A DNA stretch of 64,000 bases from Pseudomonas sp. CCC3.1. GTDB lineage: Bacteria > Pseudomonadota > Gammaproteobacteria > Pseudomonadales > Pseudomonadaceae. This document shows, in pieces, positions 7,562-15,994 of the stretch (its first letter is position 1; every line of letters starts with the position of its first letter). Both the position numbers and the translations under genes were made by a program. The DNA is taken from assembly GCF_034347405.1 (NCBI RefSeq), contig NZ_CP133778.1, positions 124,001-188,000 on the forward strand, in the 5' to 3' direction. The notes beneath the pieces were generated by a model. The model ran no database searches. It was not told where the DNA came from and saw nothing but the letters and a program-made list of their open reading frames with translations.

Positions 7562-8974
7562 ATGAGTAATAAAAATAATGAATATGCCATTTATCAGGCT
7601 CAACTTGAGCACGGTAGTATCCCCGAAATAAAAAAACTCGCAGAGCAAGTGTATAAAATGCCGAGCGATAATCTTGAGATTCAAACTGAAGTCGCCCGTT
7701 ATTGGGCGCGCCAATCGGATGAGATGCAGTCTTTTCTTACACGTCAACAACGCGATGTTGAAGCCTGGCAATTGGCTGGCCTCAGTAAGTTGGTAGATGA
7801 CGCTTTTACGCAGGTTCCTTTTTATCGCGAGCTGTATCAAAAGGAGGGGTATGAATTAGGGTGTATCAAAAGTTTTTCGGATTTTAAATGTTTGCCGATT
7901 GTCAACAAAAAAATACTGTCTGGTGTAAGTGAGTCTTTACGAGTTTCAAACGCTTCGCAACTGTTACAAGCGCATACCCTACGCACCTCTGGATCAAGTG
8001 GTGTGCCGTTTGCAGTGTTTAGAGATGATAATTATTTAAAAAGGGATCATGCTCAATGTTTACGATTTTATAGCAATTGCTTGAGAACTCCCCTTTTAGA
8101 AAGTGATTGGATATATTTTATTCATCACTCCGGATTGCTCGTGTCTTCAATGCTGGGTAAATATAGGATATTCCAGCTTCCTGATTTGTTACCAACGACC
8201 CCATTGGGTCAGCATCTGCTGCTTATAAAACCGCGTCTGCTGGTTGTGTTACCAAGTTATTTACCATTATTGATTGCGCATAAGAAAGAAATTTTAGACA
8301 GCGGTGTAGAGGCAGTATTGGTAAACTCGGAGTCAAGTTCTTGTCATGAAAGGGCTTATTATTCCAAACTATTAGAGTTGCCAATTTTTGACGAGTACAG
8401 TTCAGAAGAAATAGGACTCATGGCCACCCAGTGCCTCTACAGTCGATACCATTTCACAGAAGACAGTACTTATCTGGAAATCATTAATGCTGATGAAAAT
8501 GGTTTCGGCGCTGTGGTGGCAACTGATTTGAAAAATGCTTACATGCCGATGATAAGGTTTGATCATGGTGATTTGGCAAAACTGCATGACTCTCCGTCGA
8601 TTTGTCAATGTGGCCGCTCATCTATGTCACTGTCAGAAATAAATGGTCGACGTGATGATGCTTTTAAAACGCGTGACTCAACGTTAATCCCTAGCGCTTC
8701 ACTGCTTGCTATTCTGGACGCCACCTTGGTCGATGAGGATTTGTCATTAGTTAGTTACCGTCTTATTCAAAAAACGGCAGAGGCCGTGGAGTTATTAACC
8801 GTCTATAAAGGGCAGCCTTATCTTCCGATAGCGCAAATTATTAATAGCATTGAACAACAGTTATCTACCTTGTTTGGTTATAAGGTCACCTTGACTCATC
8901 AAGAAGTCCGTGCCTTGCCAGAAAAAAAGTCGTACAAACGAAAGAGTATTGTTAATGAATGGTCCGGGGTGTAA
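7562..8974 (+). CDS. PaaK-like adenylate-forming enzyme (island gene 4)
   Basis: Member of the phenylacetate-CoA ligase (PaaK/CapK) branch of the AMP-binding superfamily, 470 residues from the ATG at 7562, which has AGGAG about 6 bases upstream; an earlier ATG at 7532 lacks one. Visible motifs: the phosphate loop RTSGSSGVPF, EYSSEEIGLMATQC, the ribose-binding region MIRFDHGDLAKL, and ICQCGRSSMSLSEINGRRDD, matching the C-CGR...GR-DD end of PaaK proteins. It should activate a carboxylic acid as acyl-AMP. The acceptor could be CoA, but no acyl carrier or peptide-synthetase module is nearby, so direct transfer to an amine is also possible. AT-rich like its neighbours. Confidence 0.87.
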   Translation: MSNKNNEYAIYQAQLEHGSIPEIKKLAEQVYKMPSDNLEIQTEVARYWARQSDEMQSFLTRQQRDVEAWQLAGLSKLVDDAFTQVPFYRELYQKEGYELGCIKSFSDFKCLPIVNKKILSGVSESLRVSNASQLLQAHTLRTSGSSGVPFAVFRDDNYLKRDHAQCLRFYSNCLRTPLLESDWIYFIHHSGLLVSSMLGKYRIFQLPDLLPTTPLGQHLLLIKPRLLVVLPSYLPLLIAHKKEILDSGVEAVLVNSESSSCHERAYYSKLLELPIFDEYSSEEIGLMATQCLYSRYHFTEDSTYLEIINADENGFGAVVATDLKNAYMPMIRFDHGDLAKLHDSPSICQCGRSSMSLSEINGRRDDAFKTRDSTLIPSASLLAILDATLVDEDLSLVSYRLIQKTAEAVELLTVYKGQPYLPIAQIINSIEQQLSTLFGYKVTLTHQEVRALPEKKSYKRKSIVNEWSGV

Positions 8975-9100
8975 AGCGGTAGATTAATTGCGCGTACGCA
9001 GGGAGCGTGATTGTCACTTGTGAACAGCGGTCTTTAGCATGCAGCTTAGTTTTAGTTTTGACGCTCTCTGTTGATTTTATTTTAAAAAGTGTGGTGAGTG

Positions 9101-10111
9101 ATGGAACCTGCAATTCATGTGTCAGCGGTGTGCAAGAACTATTATCTTTCGAAAGAAAGCGACAGCATCATTCAATGGGCGCGCCGTATCGTTCGTCCTG
9201 AGTATGACGAATATAAATGTTTGACGGATATTGATTTTTCTTTGGCCGCGGGAGGGGCATTGGGCTTTATTGGGCCTAATGGTGCCGGTAAGTCCAGTTT
9301 GATTAAAATATTATGTGGTATCCAACGACCCACCTCCGGTGCTGTTAGCGTTTTAGGTTTTGACCCGAGTAAACGAAACAAGAATTTTCTTAAGAAGATT
9401 GGTGTAGTCTTTGGTCACAAAACTTCACTCTGGTGGGACCTGCCTGTAAAAACGGGTTTGGAGACCTATCGCAAGATCTATCAAGTGTCGGAGTCAGATT
9501 ATAAAAGCCGAATGGCCGAATTGGTTGAGGCTCTTAATTTATCGAGAGTCTTAAATAAGCCGGTCCGAAATTTAAGTTTAGGTGAGCGCGTTAAATGTGA
9601 GTTGGCATTGAGTTTAATACATGCGCCTGAACTGGTTTTTCTGGATGAGCCTACTGTGGGGCTAGATGTAACCTCTAAATTTGAAATTCGAAAATATCTA
9701 AATTACAAGAGAGAGACGGATAACCTGGCTATTTTCCTCACTAGCCATGACTTGGGGGATATTGAGTCCTGTTGTGACCACGCTATTATTCTTGATCGGG
9801 GCTGCATCCGCTTTGATGGCACTCTCAAGGCGCTCAATCATAAACTCAGTGATAAGTTACAGCTCACAGTGACACTCAAGATGAAGGGGGAGCCTACTTC
9901 GTCTCTGGGGGATTTCAAAGAGAGAATGAACACGGTTAACGCTCAGTTACCTGCCAGTGAAACCGCTACTCAATTGGTATATTTTATTTCTCGAGATCGC
10001 GTTTCCTATGTCCAGTCATTGTTTGAGGTCGGCCGGTACGAATTAGATTTAAAGGCGTCAGGATTCGAAGACGGTGTCGTTAATTTGTTCAACTCTTGGG
10101 CGAGTGAATAG
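9101..10111 (+). CDS. ABC-2-type exporter, ATP-binding subunit (island gene 5)
   Basis: Cytoplasmic ATPase of an ABC transporter, 336 residues from the ATG at 9101 (a GTG three bases earlier is possible). Walker A is GPNGAGKSS, the signature is LSLGER instead of LSGGQ, Walker B is LVFLDEPTVGLD, and the H-loop is TSHD. The signature variant and C-terminal extension fit ATPases that pair with DUF990/ABC-2 permeases, related to daunorubicin or NatA exporters. The two permease genes follow directly. A 126-base spacer separates it from the PaaK-like gene. It most likely powers export of the island's product, giving secretion and self-protection together. Confidence 0.92.
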   Translation: MEPAIHVSAVCKNYYLSKESDSIIQWARRIVRPEYDEYKCLTDIDFSLAAGGALGFIGPNGAGKSSLIKILCGIQRPTSGAVSVLGFDPSKRNKNFLKKIGVVFGHKTSLWWDLPVKTGLETYRKIYQVSESDYKSRMAELVEALNLSRVLNKPVRNLSLGERVKCELALSLIHAPELVFLDEPTVGLDVTSKFEIRKYLNYKRETDNLAIFLTSHDLGDIESCCDHAIILDRGCIRFDGTLKALNHKLSDKLQLTVTLKMKGEPTSSLGDFKERMNTVNAQLPASETATQLVYFISRDRVSYVQSLFEVGRYELDLKASGFEDGVVNLFNSWASE

Positions 10112-10118
10112 CGAATTT

Positions 10119-10907
10119 ATGTCTATGAACGTATACGTAGGACTAATAAAAACAGGTTTGCTCTCATGCTACAGAGATCGATCAATGTTGATTACGGATC
10201 TTCTGATAGCAACGGGTATTCCATTTTTCATACAGTTTGCCGTTTGGACATTTGTGTATGAGGGGGCTAGCGCTGACGAGTTACCAGGGTATTCGCTGAG
10301 TGAAATGTATCTTTATTACATTGCTGTACTGGCTTTGGGGCGCTTGAATAATGCCTATGACTTGATCATGAATGTTTCGAACCATGTGCACCAAGGGCAG
10401 TTGGAGTGTTTTTTTGCAAAGCCAGTGAGCTATATCCAATACAGCTTCTTAATTTTTTACGGGGCTGCACTTGTTTACTATGCGCCCTTATTGATGATCG
10501 CCTTTTGGGTCGGACTGACGAGTGGTGAGTGGGTTGGGCCTTTGGGCTTTATTGTTCTGAGTGTCATGAATCTGCTGCTATGTTTTCTAGTGGGTTTTTT
10601 AATGTCCCTTGCGGCATTCTGGTTAACAAAGTCAGACATGATTATTAGCTTTCAGGTTGTCTTTTCCAGTGTGGTGGGTGGTACGTTACTGCCCTTGTCC
10701 TTCTGGCCGGACACGATACAGCCTTTCATGCAATATAATCCTTTCAGGCTTCTTATTAGCGGTCCTGCAGAGTTTTTACTTCGTCCGAGCATGGCATTGG
10801 CGCAAGAGTTGATAGGGTTGCTCATTATATGGCTCGTGTTAATGTTTGTGGCTTGTCACATTACATTTAAAATGGCCAGCGCGCGTTACTCAGGCGCAGG
10901 AGGTTAA
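10119..10907 (+). CDS. ABC-2-type (DUF990-like) permease subunit A (island gene 6)
   Basis: Inner-membrane protein of 262 residues with about six hydrophobic segments. The N-terminal part, with a conserved cytoplasmic stretch around GQLECFFAKPVSYIQYSF, matches the DUF990 branch of ABC-2 permeases. The ATG at 10119 is chosen: the longer reading frame from 10074 would overlap the ATPase gene by 38 bases and add a non-membrane leader. The two permeases probably form a heterodimeric channel driven by the upstream ATPase. Its end carries the AGGAGG ribosome-binding site for the next gene. Confidence 0.87.
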   Translation: MSMNVYVGLIKTGLLSCYRDRSMLITDLLIATGIPFFIQFAVWTFVYEGASADELPGYSLSEMYLYYIAVLALGRLNNAYDLIMNVSNHVHQGQLECFFAKPVSYIQYSFLIFYGAALVYYAPLLMIAFWVGLTSGEWVGPLGFIVLSVMNLLLCFLVGFLMSLAAFWLTKSDMIISFQVVFSSVVGGTLLPLSFWPDTIQPFMQYNPFRLLISGPAEFLLRPSMALAQELIGLLIIWLVLMFVACHITFKMASARYSGAGG

Positions 10908-11678
10908 ATGCATTTTTTTTTGTTGATGGCAAACGCCATGAAAAGCGAACTCAGGTATAAAGCGAATCTGCTGGGCGTCTTGGTGGCGCTGGTGCTGATG
11001 TATAGTTTGCAGTTTGTATTTTTTGATGTGGTCAACTCGCTCGTGGTGTTGGAGGGCAAAGATAAAAACTGGCTAATGATTTTTTTTGTAACCTATGCGG
11101 TTGGAAGTATGGTCGTGAGTTTTTTTAATTCTGCCATCACGGATTTTTTCGGCGCGTTGACCCAAGGCAAAGCTGATATGTTGCTTGTGCGTCCCATCAA
11201 TCTGATGACACTGATTTTGTTCAGATGGTGCGAAGTGTATTTTATTATTGCCGCTGTTGTTTTTCTCGGTGTATGCATGGTCTCTGGATTGATCAGTTTT
11301 GAGCCCCTGTTAGTCAGCCCTTACCACACGGCCATTTTTTGCGGTGTCATGGTGCTGGGTGTTTTGGCCAACCTTATATTTCTGCTGGGGCTTAATGCAT
11401 TTTCTTTTGTGACCCAGCGCCAACTCCCCGTGGACTATATTCATTTATCCATTTTGAACTTCGCACTCTTGCCGTCCACCTTCTTTTCAAATGGACTTTT
11501 GTATGTGTTCGTGACGGTTCTGCCGATGATTGTCTTTGCTTCGGTCGCCTTAGACGGGCTCTATAACGGCTTGACCGGGTTGGTGAGTGTGTATGCACTG
11601 GTAGTGGTGGTGTGCTTTATGGGTGTGTTGAAGTGGGTTCGCTGGTTGTTTGGGCGATTTAACAGTGTGGGCGGGTGA
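10908..11678 (+). CDS. ABC-2-type (DUF990-like) permease subunit B (island gene 7)
   Basis: Second membrane subunit, 256 residues and about six hydrophobic segments. The conserved GKADMLLVRPINLMTL segment corresponds to the FFAKPVSY region of the partner, so the pair looks like diverged paralogues. The start is set by a full AGGAGG at 10898-10903, and the ATG directly follows the preceding stop codon, so the two should be made in equal amounts. It is the last intact gene of the island. Substrate unknown; export of a small amphipathic or peptide-like product is the simplest inference. Confidence 0.87.
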   Translation: MHFFLLMANAMKSELRYKANLLGVLVALVLMYSLQFVFFDVVNSLVVLEGKDKNWLMIFFVTYAVGSMVVSFFNSAITDFFGALTQGKADMLLVRPINLMTLILFRWCEVYFIIAAVVFLGVCMVSGLISFEPLLVSPYHTAIFCGVMVLGVLANLIFLLGLNAFSFVTQRQLPVDYIHLSILNFALLPSTFFSNGLLYVFVTVLPMIVFASVALDGLYNGLTGLVSVYALVVVVCFMGVLKWVRWLFGRFNSVGG

Positions 11679-11787
11679 GGTTTTATGGGATGGAATATAT
11701 CCGTATTTCATGGCGGTGTGCGCAAGTGTTTTAACGTTAGGGTGCTCAAGGTTGATTACTTTTTTTAGGCTTGAGGGGTGAGCATAT

Positions 11788-12223
11788 ATGTTGGTTTTCA
11801 ATAAGCTAGTTCCAGAGCTGTCTGTTTCTAATTTTGAACGGAGCTTGAAATTTTACTGCCAGGTGTTGGGGTTAGAGGTTGAGTATGAGCGACCTGAAGA
11901 TTCATTTGCCTATTTGGCCTAGTGTGGTAGTCAAATAATGCGCCAGCAGCAAGAAGACGAAGTCTCTGCATGGAATGTGGGATCGTTAGTAAAGCCCCTA
12001 CGGGAGAGGTGTGAATTTTTCGATCGGCTGTATCGATGCGCATGCGTTGGCACGTAAGATTGAGCAGGCAGGGTACTCTCTTCGTAAACCAGTAGAAGAT
12101 TGCCAATATCGACATGACACGCATGTGTATGTGCAACGGAATTTTCTGGTTCAAGACCCGGATGGATATTTACTTCGCTTTGCCCAGAGTCTTAGTACTA
12201 AGCCTGTGAAGGATGAGTTGTAA
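11788..12223 (+). pseudogene. Broken VOC-family (bleomycin-resistance/glyoxalase-like) gene
   Basis: The frame opening at the ATG at 11788 reads as a VOC-fold protein (LVPELSVSNFERSLKFYCQVLG), but an in-frame TAG at 11920-11922 interrupts YLA-CGSQIM. After about 75 more bases an extra base in the C run at 11995-11998 shifts the frame. Removing one C restores KPYGRGVNFSIGCIDAHALA, then QDPDGYLLRFAQSL and a stop at 12223. Family members of this type bind bleomycin-like or other drugs, or act as glyoxalases. Two independent lesions argue for a pseudogene; a sequencing error would explain only one. Its position after an export cassette raises the possibility that it was a self-resistance gene. 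Confidence 0.85.
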
Positions 12224-12291
12224 GAATTAAGGTTTAAACAGTGATTACGTTGTTTTTAATCCTTAGCTTTAATTTTAGGTATGAGAGATAT

Positions 12292-12312
12292 GGCCCGTTA
12301 AAAAAACGGGCC
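12292..12312. terminator. Palindrome between convergent genes, possible terminator
   Basis: The arms GGCCCGTT and AACGGGCC are perfect complements around an A-rich loop. It lies between the island's last gene remnant and the convergent gene at 12339-12980. Neither side has a clean U tail, so intrinsic termination is plausible but not certain. Confidence 0.45.
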
Positions 12313-12338
12313 AACTTTATCGCTGCTCGTGTATCCGG

Positions 12339-12980
12339 TTATTTGCCCAATTTACGCAATTCATCCGATTCCACCACTCGCACACCTTTTTGCTCTTCCA
12401 GCGCCAGTCGCCACAAGGCTCGGGCCAGTTCGCAGACTTCGATGCCGTGGTACTTGCCCGGAATCAACTTGGACAGCGTGCCCGCAATTTTTTCCACGGG
12501 GCGTTCTTCCTGGCGCTCGCCAATCAGCAATGACGGGCGAGCAATGGTCAATTGCGGCCAGCCTTGAGCGCGCAATGATTGCTCCATCTCGCCTTTGACC
12601 CGGTTATAGAACACTGAGGATTTTGGATCGGCGCCAATTGCGCTGATGACGATCAGGTGCTGCGCCCCCATTTCCAGGGCGCGTTTGGCAAAGGCCACGA
12701 CCATGTCGTGATCCACGGCACGAAACGCTTCTTCTGAGCCTGCCTGTTTGATGGTGGTGCCCAAACAGCAGAAGGCTACCTCTACCGGGCCGCTCAGTTG
12801 CGGCAAAAATACGGTCGGGTCACCCACGGGGTTTTCCAGGTGCGGGTGGGCAGCCAGCGGTTTGCGCGAGGGTGCCAGCACGCGCTTGATGGTCGGTTCG
12901 TTGAGCAGGCGGTCGAGCAGAAGCTCGCCCGTCAGGCCCGTGGCTCCTGCGAGCAGAATGTGCTGAGGCGTCAAGTACAT
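12339..12980 (-). CDS. NAD(P)-binding atypical short-chain dehydrogenase/oxidoreductase
   Basis: A 213-residue Rossmann-fold protein with the N-terminal glycine motif GATGLTGE and the pattern FCCLGTTIKQAGS...VISAIGADPKSSVFYNRVKGEME, typical of the atypical SDR group related to human HTATIP2/TIP30. Substrate and reaction are unknown. The ATG at 12980 is chosen because AGGGAG lies about 7 bases upstream; an in-frame ATG at 13001 lacks such a site. GC-rich core codon use returns here, so the island ends before this gene. It is transcribed towards the island. Confidence 0.85.
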   Translation of the reverse strand: MYLTPQHILLAGATGLTGELLLDRLLNEPTIKRVLAPSRKPLAAHPHLENPVGDPTVFLPQLSGPVEVAFCCLGTTIKQAGSEEAFRAVDHDMVVAFAKRALEMGAQHLIVISAIGADPKSSVFYNRVKGEMEQSLRAQGWPQLTIARPSLLIGERQEERPVEKIAGTLSKLIPGKYHGIEVCELARALWRLALEEQKGVRVVESDELRKLGK

Positions 12981-13037
12981 GCGAGTTCTCCCTTGATACA
13001 TTCAGCGTAGTCCTTCTTTGCGGCCTTGCTGTTCAAG

Positions 13038-14723
13038 CTATTTATGCAATGCCTGTTTGGCTTGTTGCTGACGCAAACGTTGCCAGTGGTTCAGAACGCC
13101 TTTGGGCGCCCAGATTTGAGGTTCGGAGGCTTCGTAGCCATCCGTTTGCTCGCGCTCGGTGATGAACTGTTGAGCCAGCGTGAAGGCCTTTTGCAGGTCG
13201 TCGGTCTGGTTGAGTGCCTGGGCGAACAAGGCATTGCCGAAATACGTGAAGTCGGCTTCTTCCGAGCAGCCAAATGACACGCGGTCGGCCCGCGAGGCGG
13301 TCATGATCAGGGTTCTTTCATCCTTGAGTGCCGGGATAAAACCGCCGGAGTAGCAGGATGAGATCACAATGATCTTGTCACGATTCTTCAGGGGGGCCAG
13401 CGCGGCGGCCAATTCGTCGGCGGGCAGATCGGCCAGCTCCAGCCGTGGCTGATCCAGCACCAACTCATGTTCTTGCGTGCCGTGGCTGGTCAGGTAGATA
13501 AACACCAGATCTTCCGGCCCCGTGCGCTCGGCCAGGGTTTTGGCTGCGCGGTGCAGGTTTTCGCGGGTGGCCATGGGGCGATCCATCAGGTGATCGCGAT
13601 GGTTGACCAGCGTGATATGGCCGCGGCTACCGAAGCGGCTGGCGAGCATGTCGTTGACGTAATCGGCTTCGCGCATGAAAACGCTCTGTTTGCCATCGCC
13701 CGCCACCACCAGGCTGTACAGCTCAATGGCCGGGGTTGAGGCGGGAACTGCCTCCAGCGCCTGATTGAGCAACTCGCCCTGATTGAGCAAGCCGAGCTCT
13801 AGCGGGTCGGGCAGTACATTGCCTTTGGCGTCGCGCACCCGCTGGCCATTGAGCCAGTAGCCGCTTTCGGCGGTGCCATCACTCAAGGTCAAGGTGCCGT
13901 TACCCTGATAGGTGTCGGCGGCAAAGTCACCAACATAGGTGCTGCCATCGGTCATGCTCAAATGGCCTGGGCCATTGAAGCGCCATTCGTTGAACAGGCC
14001 GCGATAGGTGCTGCCATCGACACCGAACAGCTCGCCTTTGCCGGTCAGTGCGCCGTCTTTGAAGTCACCGATCCAGACGTCGCCGTCGGCGTTTTCATAG
14101 CGGCCTTTGCCGTTTAACTGGCTATTTTTGAACCCGCCGGCGTACTGATCGCCGTCAGCGCTGTCGAACGTACCGTTGCCTTCGAGCTGGCCGTTGACGA
14201 AGTGCCCGCTGAATTCATTGCCGGTTGAGTCGCTGCGCTTGCCCTCTCCGTTGGGCTTGCCGTTGGCAAACTGCCCCTCGTACTGGCTGCCGTCGTCCAA
14301 CTCCAGATGGCCGAGCCCGGAGTACTCGTCATCTTTGAACTCGCCGCGATAGCTCATGCCGCCTTCTTTAAGCGTGCCTTCACCTTCACGCCGACCGTTC
14401 TTGAAGCCGCCGACATAACTGCTGTTGTGGGTGCTCAGGCTGCCTTGGCCATTAAACAGGCCCTGCTCGAAATGCCCGACATAGACCTCGCCGCCGCTGC
14501 CATGCCACTCGCCCTGGCCCTGCCATTGACCATTTTTGAACTGGCCCGCATACCAACTGCCGTTGGGGTAGTCGATACGGCCCTGACCTTGCAGCAACCC
14601 ATTGACCACTTCACCCCGATAGCGGCCGCCGTCAGGCAGGCGTGCGTCAGGCGGCAATAGCGATTCGCCATCGCCACAGGCCGTCAGTAGCAGGGTCAAA
14701 GCAAGGGGAGCAAGTGGGCGCAT
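13038..14723 (-). CDS. Lipoprotein with MORN repeats and a C13/caspase-like protease domain
   Basis: A 561-residue envelope lipoprotein. Starting at the ATG at 14723, the signal peptide ends in the lipobox LLTAC (Cys16); the upstream in-frame ATG would bury it. About ten MORN-type repeats (Y-x-G-x-F-x-N/D-G-x-x-x-G-x-G) fill roughly residues 35-290. The C-terminal part (about 335-540) resembles peptidase family C13/caspase-fold enzymes: the catalytic His-Gly is SHG at His414 and the nucleophile is Cys457 in ISSCYSGG. It may cleave proteins in the periplasm or at the outer membrane, with the MORN repeats binding lipid or acting as spacer. Substrate unknown. It is the only gene in its transcription unit. 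Confidence 0.88.
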   Translation of the reverse strand: MRPLAPLALTLLLTACGDGESLLPPDARLPDGGRYRGEVVNGLLQGQGRIDYPNGSWYAGQFKNGQWQGQGEWHGSGGEVYVGHFEQGLFNGQGSLSTHNSSYVGGFKNGRREGEGTLKEGGMSYRGEFKDDEYSGLGHLELDDGSQYEGQFANGKPNGEGKRSDSTGNEFSGHFVNGQLEGNGTFDSADGDQYAGGFKNSQLNGKGRYENADGDVWIGDFKDGALTGKGELFGVDGSTYRGLFNEWRFNGPGHLSMTDGSTYVGDFAADTYQGNGTLTLSDGTAESGYWLNGQRVRDAKGNVLPDPLELGLLNQGELLNQALEAVPASTPAIELYSLVVAGDGKQSVFMREADYVNDMLASRFGSRGHITLVNHRDHLMDRPMATRENLHRAAKTLAERTGPEDLVFIYLTSHGTQEHELVLDQPRLELADLPADELAAALAPLKNRDKIIVISSCYSGGFIPALKDERTLIMTASRADRVSFGCSEEADFTYFGNALFAQALNQTDDLQKAFTLAQQFITEREQTDGYEASEPQIWAPKGVLNHWQRLRQQQAKQALHK

Positions 14724-14871
14724 AGCGGGATCCGGATAGTTAGGCTGCCGAGTATGCCGTAGCAATGGAAGCTGTCTATAGGAGCAGATGAAACATGCGC
14801 ACATATTCTTTGTTTCAGCGCAGGGGAAAGCAGAAGGTGATCTGCTTCGGTGAGGTTTGCCGTGACGTGCT

Positions 14872-14877
14872 TATAAT
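14872..14877 (+). promoter_or_regulatory. Candidate -10 box for lrgAB
   Basis: A perfect TATAAT hexamer lies 31 bases before the lrgA ATG. No good -35 box is 17 bases upstream. The CGCTGGAGATGAGAG leader supplies the ribosome-binding site. Confidence 0.4.
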
Positions 14878-14908
14878 GCGGCGCAAAAAAAATCGCTGGA
14901 GATGAGAG

Positions 14909-15271
14909 ATGTTGTTACGCGGCCTGACATGGCTGGTGCTGTTTCAATTGCTTGGCACCGCCCTCAATCACTTGTTCATTCCCGTGCTGCCCGGGCCGAT
15001 TATCGGCTTGTTGCTGCTACTGGCGTATCTGCTGGTCTCTGGCCAGGTCAGTGAGCCCTTGAGCGAGGCGGCCAAAGGCCTGCTGCGTTATCTGCCTCTG
15101 CTGCTGGTGCCGCCTGCGGTCGGGGTGATGGTTTATGCGGCCGATATTGCCGCCGATTTTTGGGCCATTGCGGGTGCGTTGGTCTTGTCTCTGTTGATCT
15201 CAATGGCGTTTGTCGGTGTGTTGATGCAGCGCTTGCTCAAGCCGCACAGCAAGCGCGAGGAGCGGCCATGA
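14909..15271 (+). CDS. lrgA: CidA/LrgA-family holin-like membrane protein
   Basis: Inner-membrane protein of 120 residues with four hydrophobic segments and the family signature LPGPIIGLLLLL. LrgA/CidA proteins resemble phage holins and, with an LrgB partner, have been linked to murein hydrolase control and to pyruvate or other small-metabolite movement. It overlaps the lrgB start by 4 bases (ATGA), so the two are coupled. A GGAG precedes the ATG. Whether it acts as an LrgA or a CidA cannot be told from sequence. Confidence 0.92.
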   Translation: MLLRGLTWLVLFQLLGTALNHLFIPVLPGPIIGLLLLLAYLLVSGQVSEPLSEAAKGLLRYLPLLLVPPAVGVMVYAADIAADFWAIAGALVLSLLISMAFVGVLMQRLLKPHSKREERP

Positions 15272-15984
15272 GTGTGCAATGGCAAGCTGCCTTACAGTCT
15301 GTGATCCATCATCCGTTATTTGGTATCGGTATTACCTTGGGCGCCTACCAGTTGGTGCTCGCGGCGTATGAAAAAACCCGTTTGATCTTTCTACAGCCGG
15401 TGCTGGCCAGCATGTTGCTGGTGATCGGGGTGCTCGTTAGTTGTGGCCTGACTTATGCCGAATACCGCAAGAGCACTGAGATTCTCAGCATTTTGCTGGG
15501 CCCGGCCACCGTGGCGCTGGCGGTGCCGCTGTACCTCAACCTGCGACGAATTCGTCAGCTGTTCTGGCCCATTTTTACTACGCTGGTGATTGGCGGGGTA
15601 TTGGCGACCGGGTTGGTGGTGCTGCTGGCGTGGTGGTTTGGTGCCGAACACATGATGCTGATGACCTTGGCGCCCAAGTCGGTGACCTCGCCGATTGCGA
15701 TGTTGGTGGCCGAACAAATTGGCGGTGTGGCTGCGCTGGCCGCAGTGTTTGTGCTGATTACAGGGGTGATTGGTGCAATTTTCGGCCCGGGCCTGTTAAC
15801 CCTGCTGGGCGTGCACAGCCCTGAAGCACGTGGCATGGCGCTGGGCATGACGGCTCACGCAGTGGGCACCTCGGTGGCCTTGCATGAAGGCGAGGAGTGC
15901 GGCGCTTTTGCGGCGTTGGCGATGAGTTTAATGGGCGTGGGCACGGCAGTGTTTTTGCCGTTGGCCGTGACTCTCGTGGTCTAA
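15268..15984 (+). CDS. lrgB: LrgB/CidB-family membrane protein
   Basis: A 238-residue inner-membrane partner of the upstream LrgA. The ATG at 15268 overlaps the lrgA stop; a longer frame from 15160 lies inside lrgA and is not used. Multiple hydrophobic helices surround conserved family stretches such as LAPKSVTSPIAM and GMTAHAVGTSVALHEGEECGAF. Family proteins work with LrgA in export or in controlling murein hydrolase activity. The next gene begins about 10 bases later, so the three genes may share a transcript. Confidence 0.93.
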   Translation: MSVQWQAALQSVIHHPLFGIGITLGAYQLVLAAYEKTRLIFLQPVLASMLLVIGVLVSCGLTYAEYRKSTEILSILLGPATVALAVPLYLNLRRIRQLFWPIFTTLVIGGVLATGLVVLLAWWFGAEHMMLMTLAPKSVTSPIAMLVAEQIGGVAALAAVFVLITGVIGAIFGPGLLTLLGVHSPEARGMALGMTAHAVGTSVALHEGEECGAFAALAMSLMGVGTAVFLPLAVTLVV

Positions 15985-15994
15985 GGAGGGTGTT

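Noticed and set aside
9007..9201. Short open frame before the ABC ATPase gene that could be a precursor peptide
   Set aside because: It overlaps the ATPase start region in another frame, its GTG is directly next to an AGGGAG instead of a proper distance, and no leader-core pattern or modifying enzyme of RiPP type is evident.
4284..12223. Island as a prophage or integrative element
   Set aside because: No integrase, transposase, phage gene or adjoining tRNA; only base composition and gene content suggest transfer.
13038..14804. Longer start of the MORN-protease protein at 14804
   Set aside because: It would place 27 residues before the signal peptide and lipobox.
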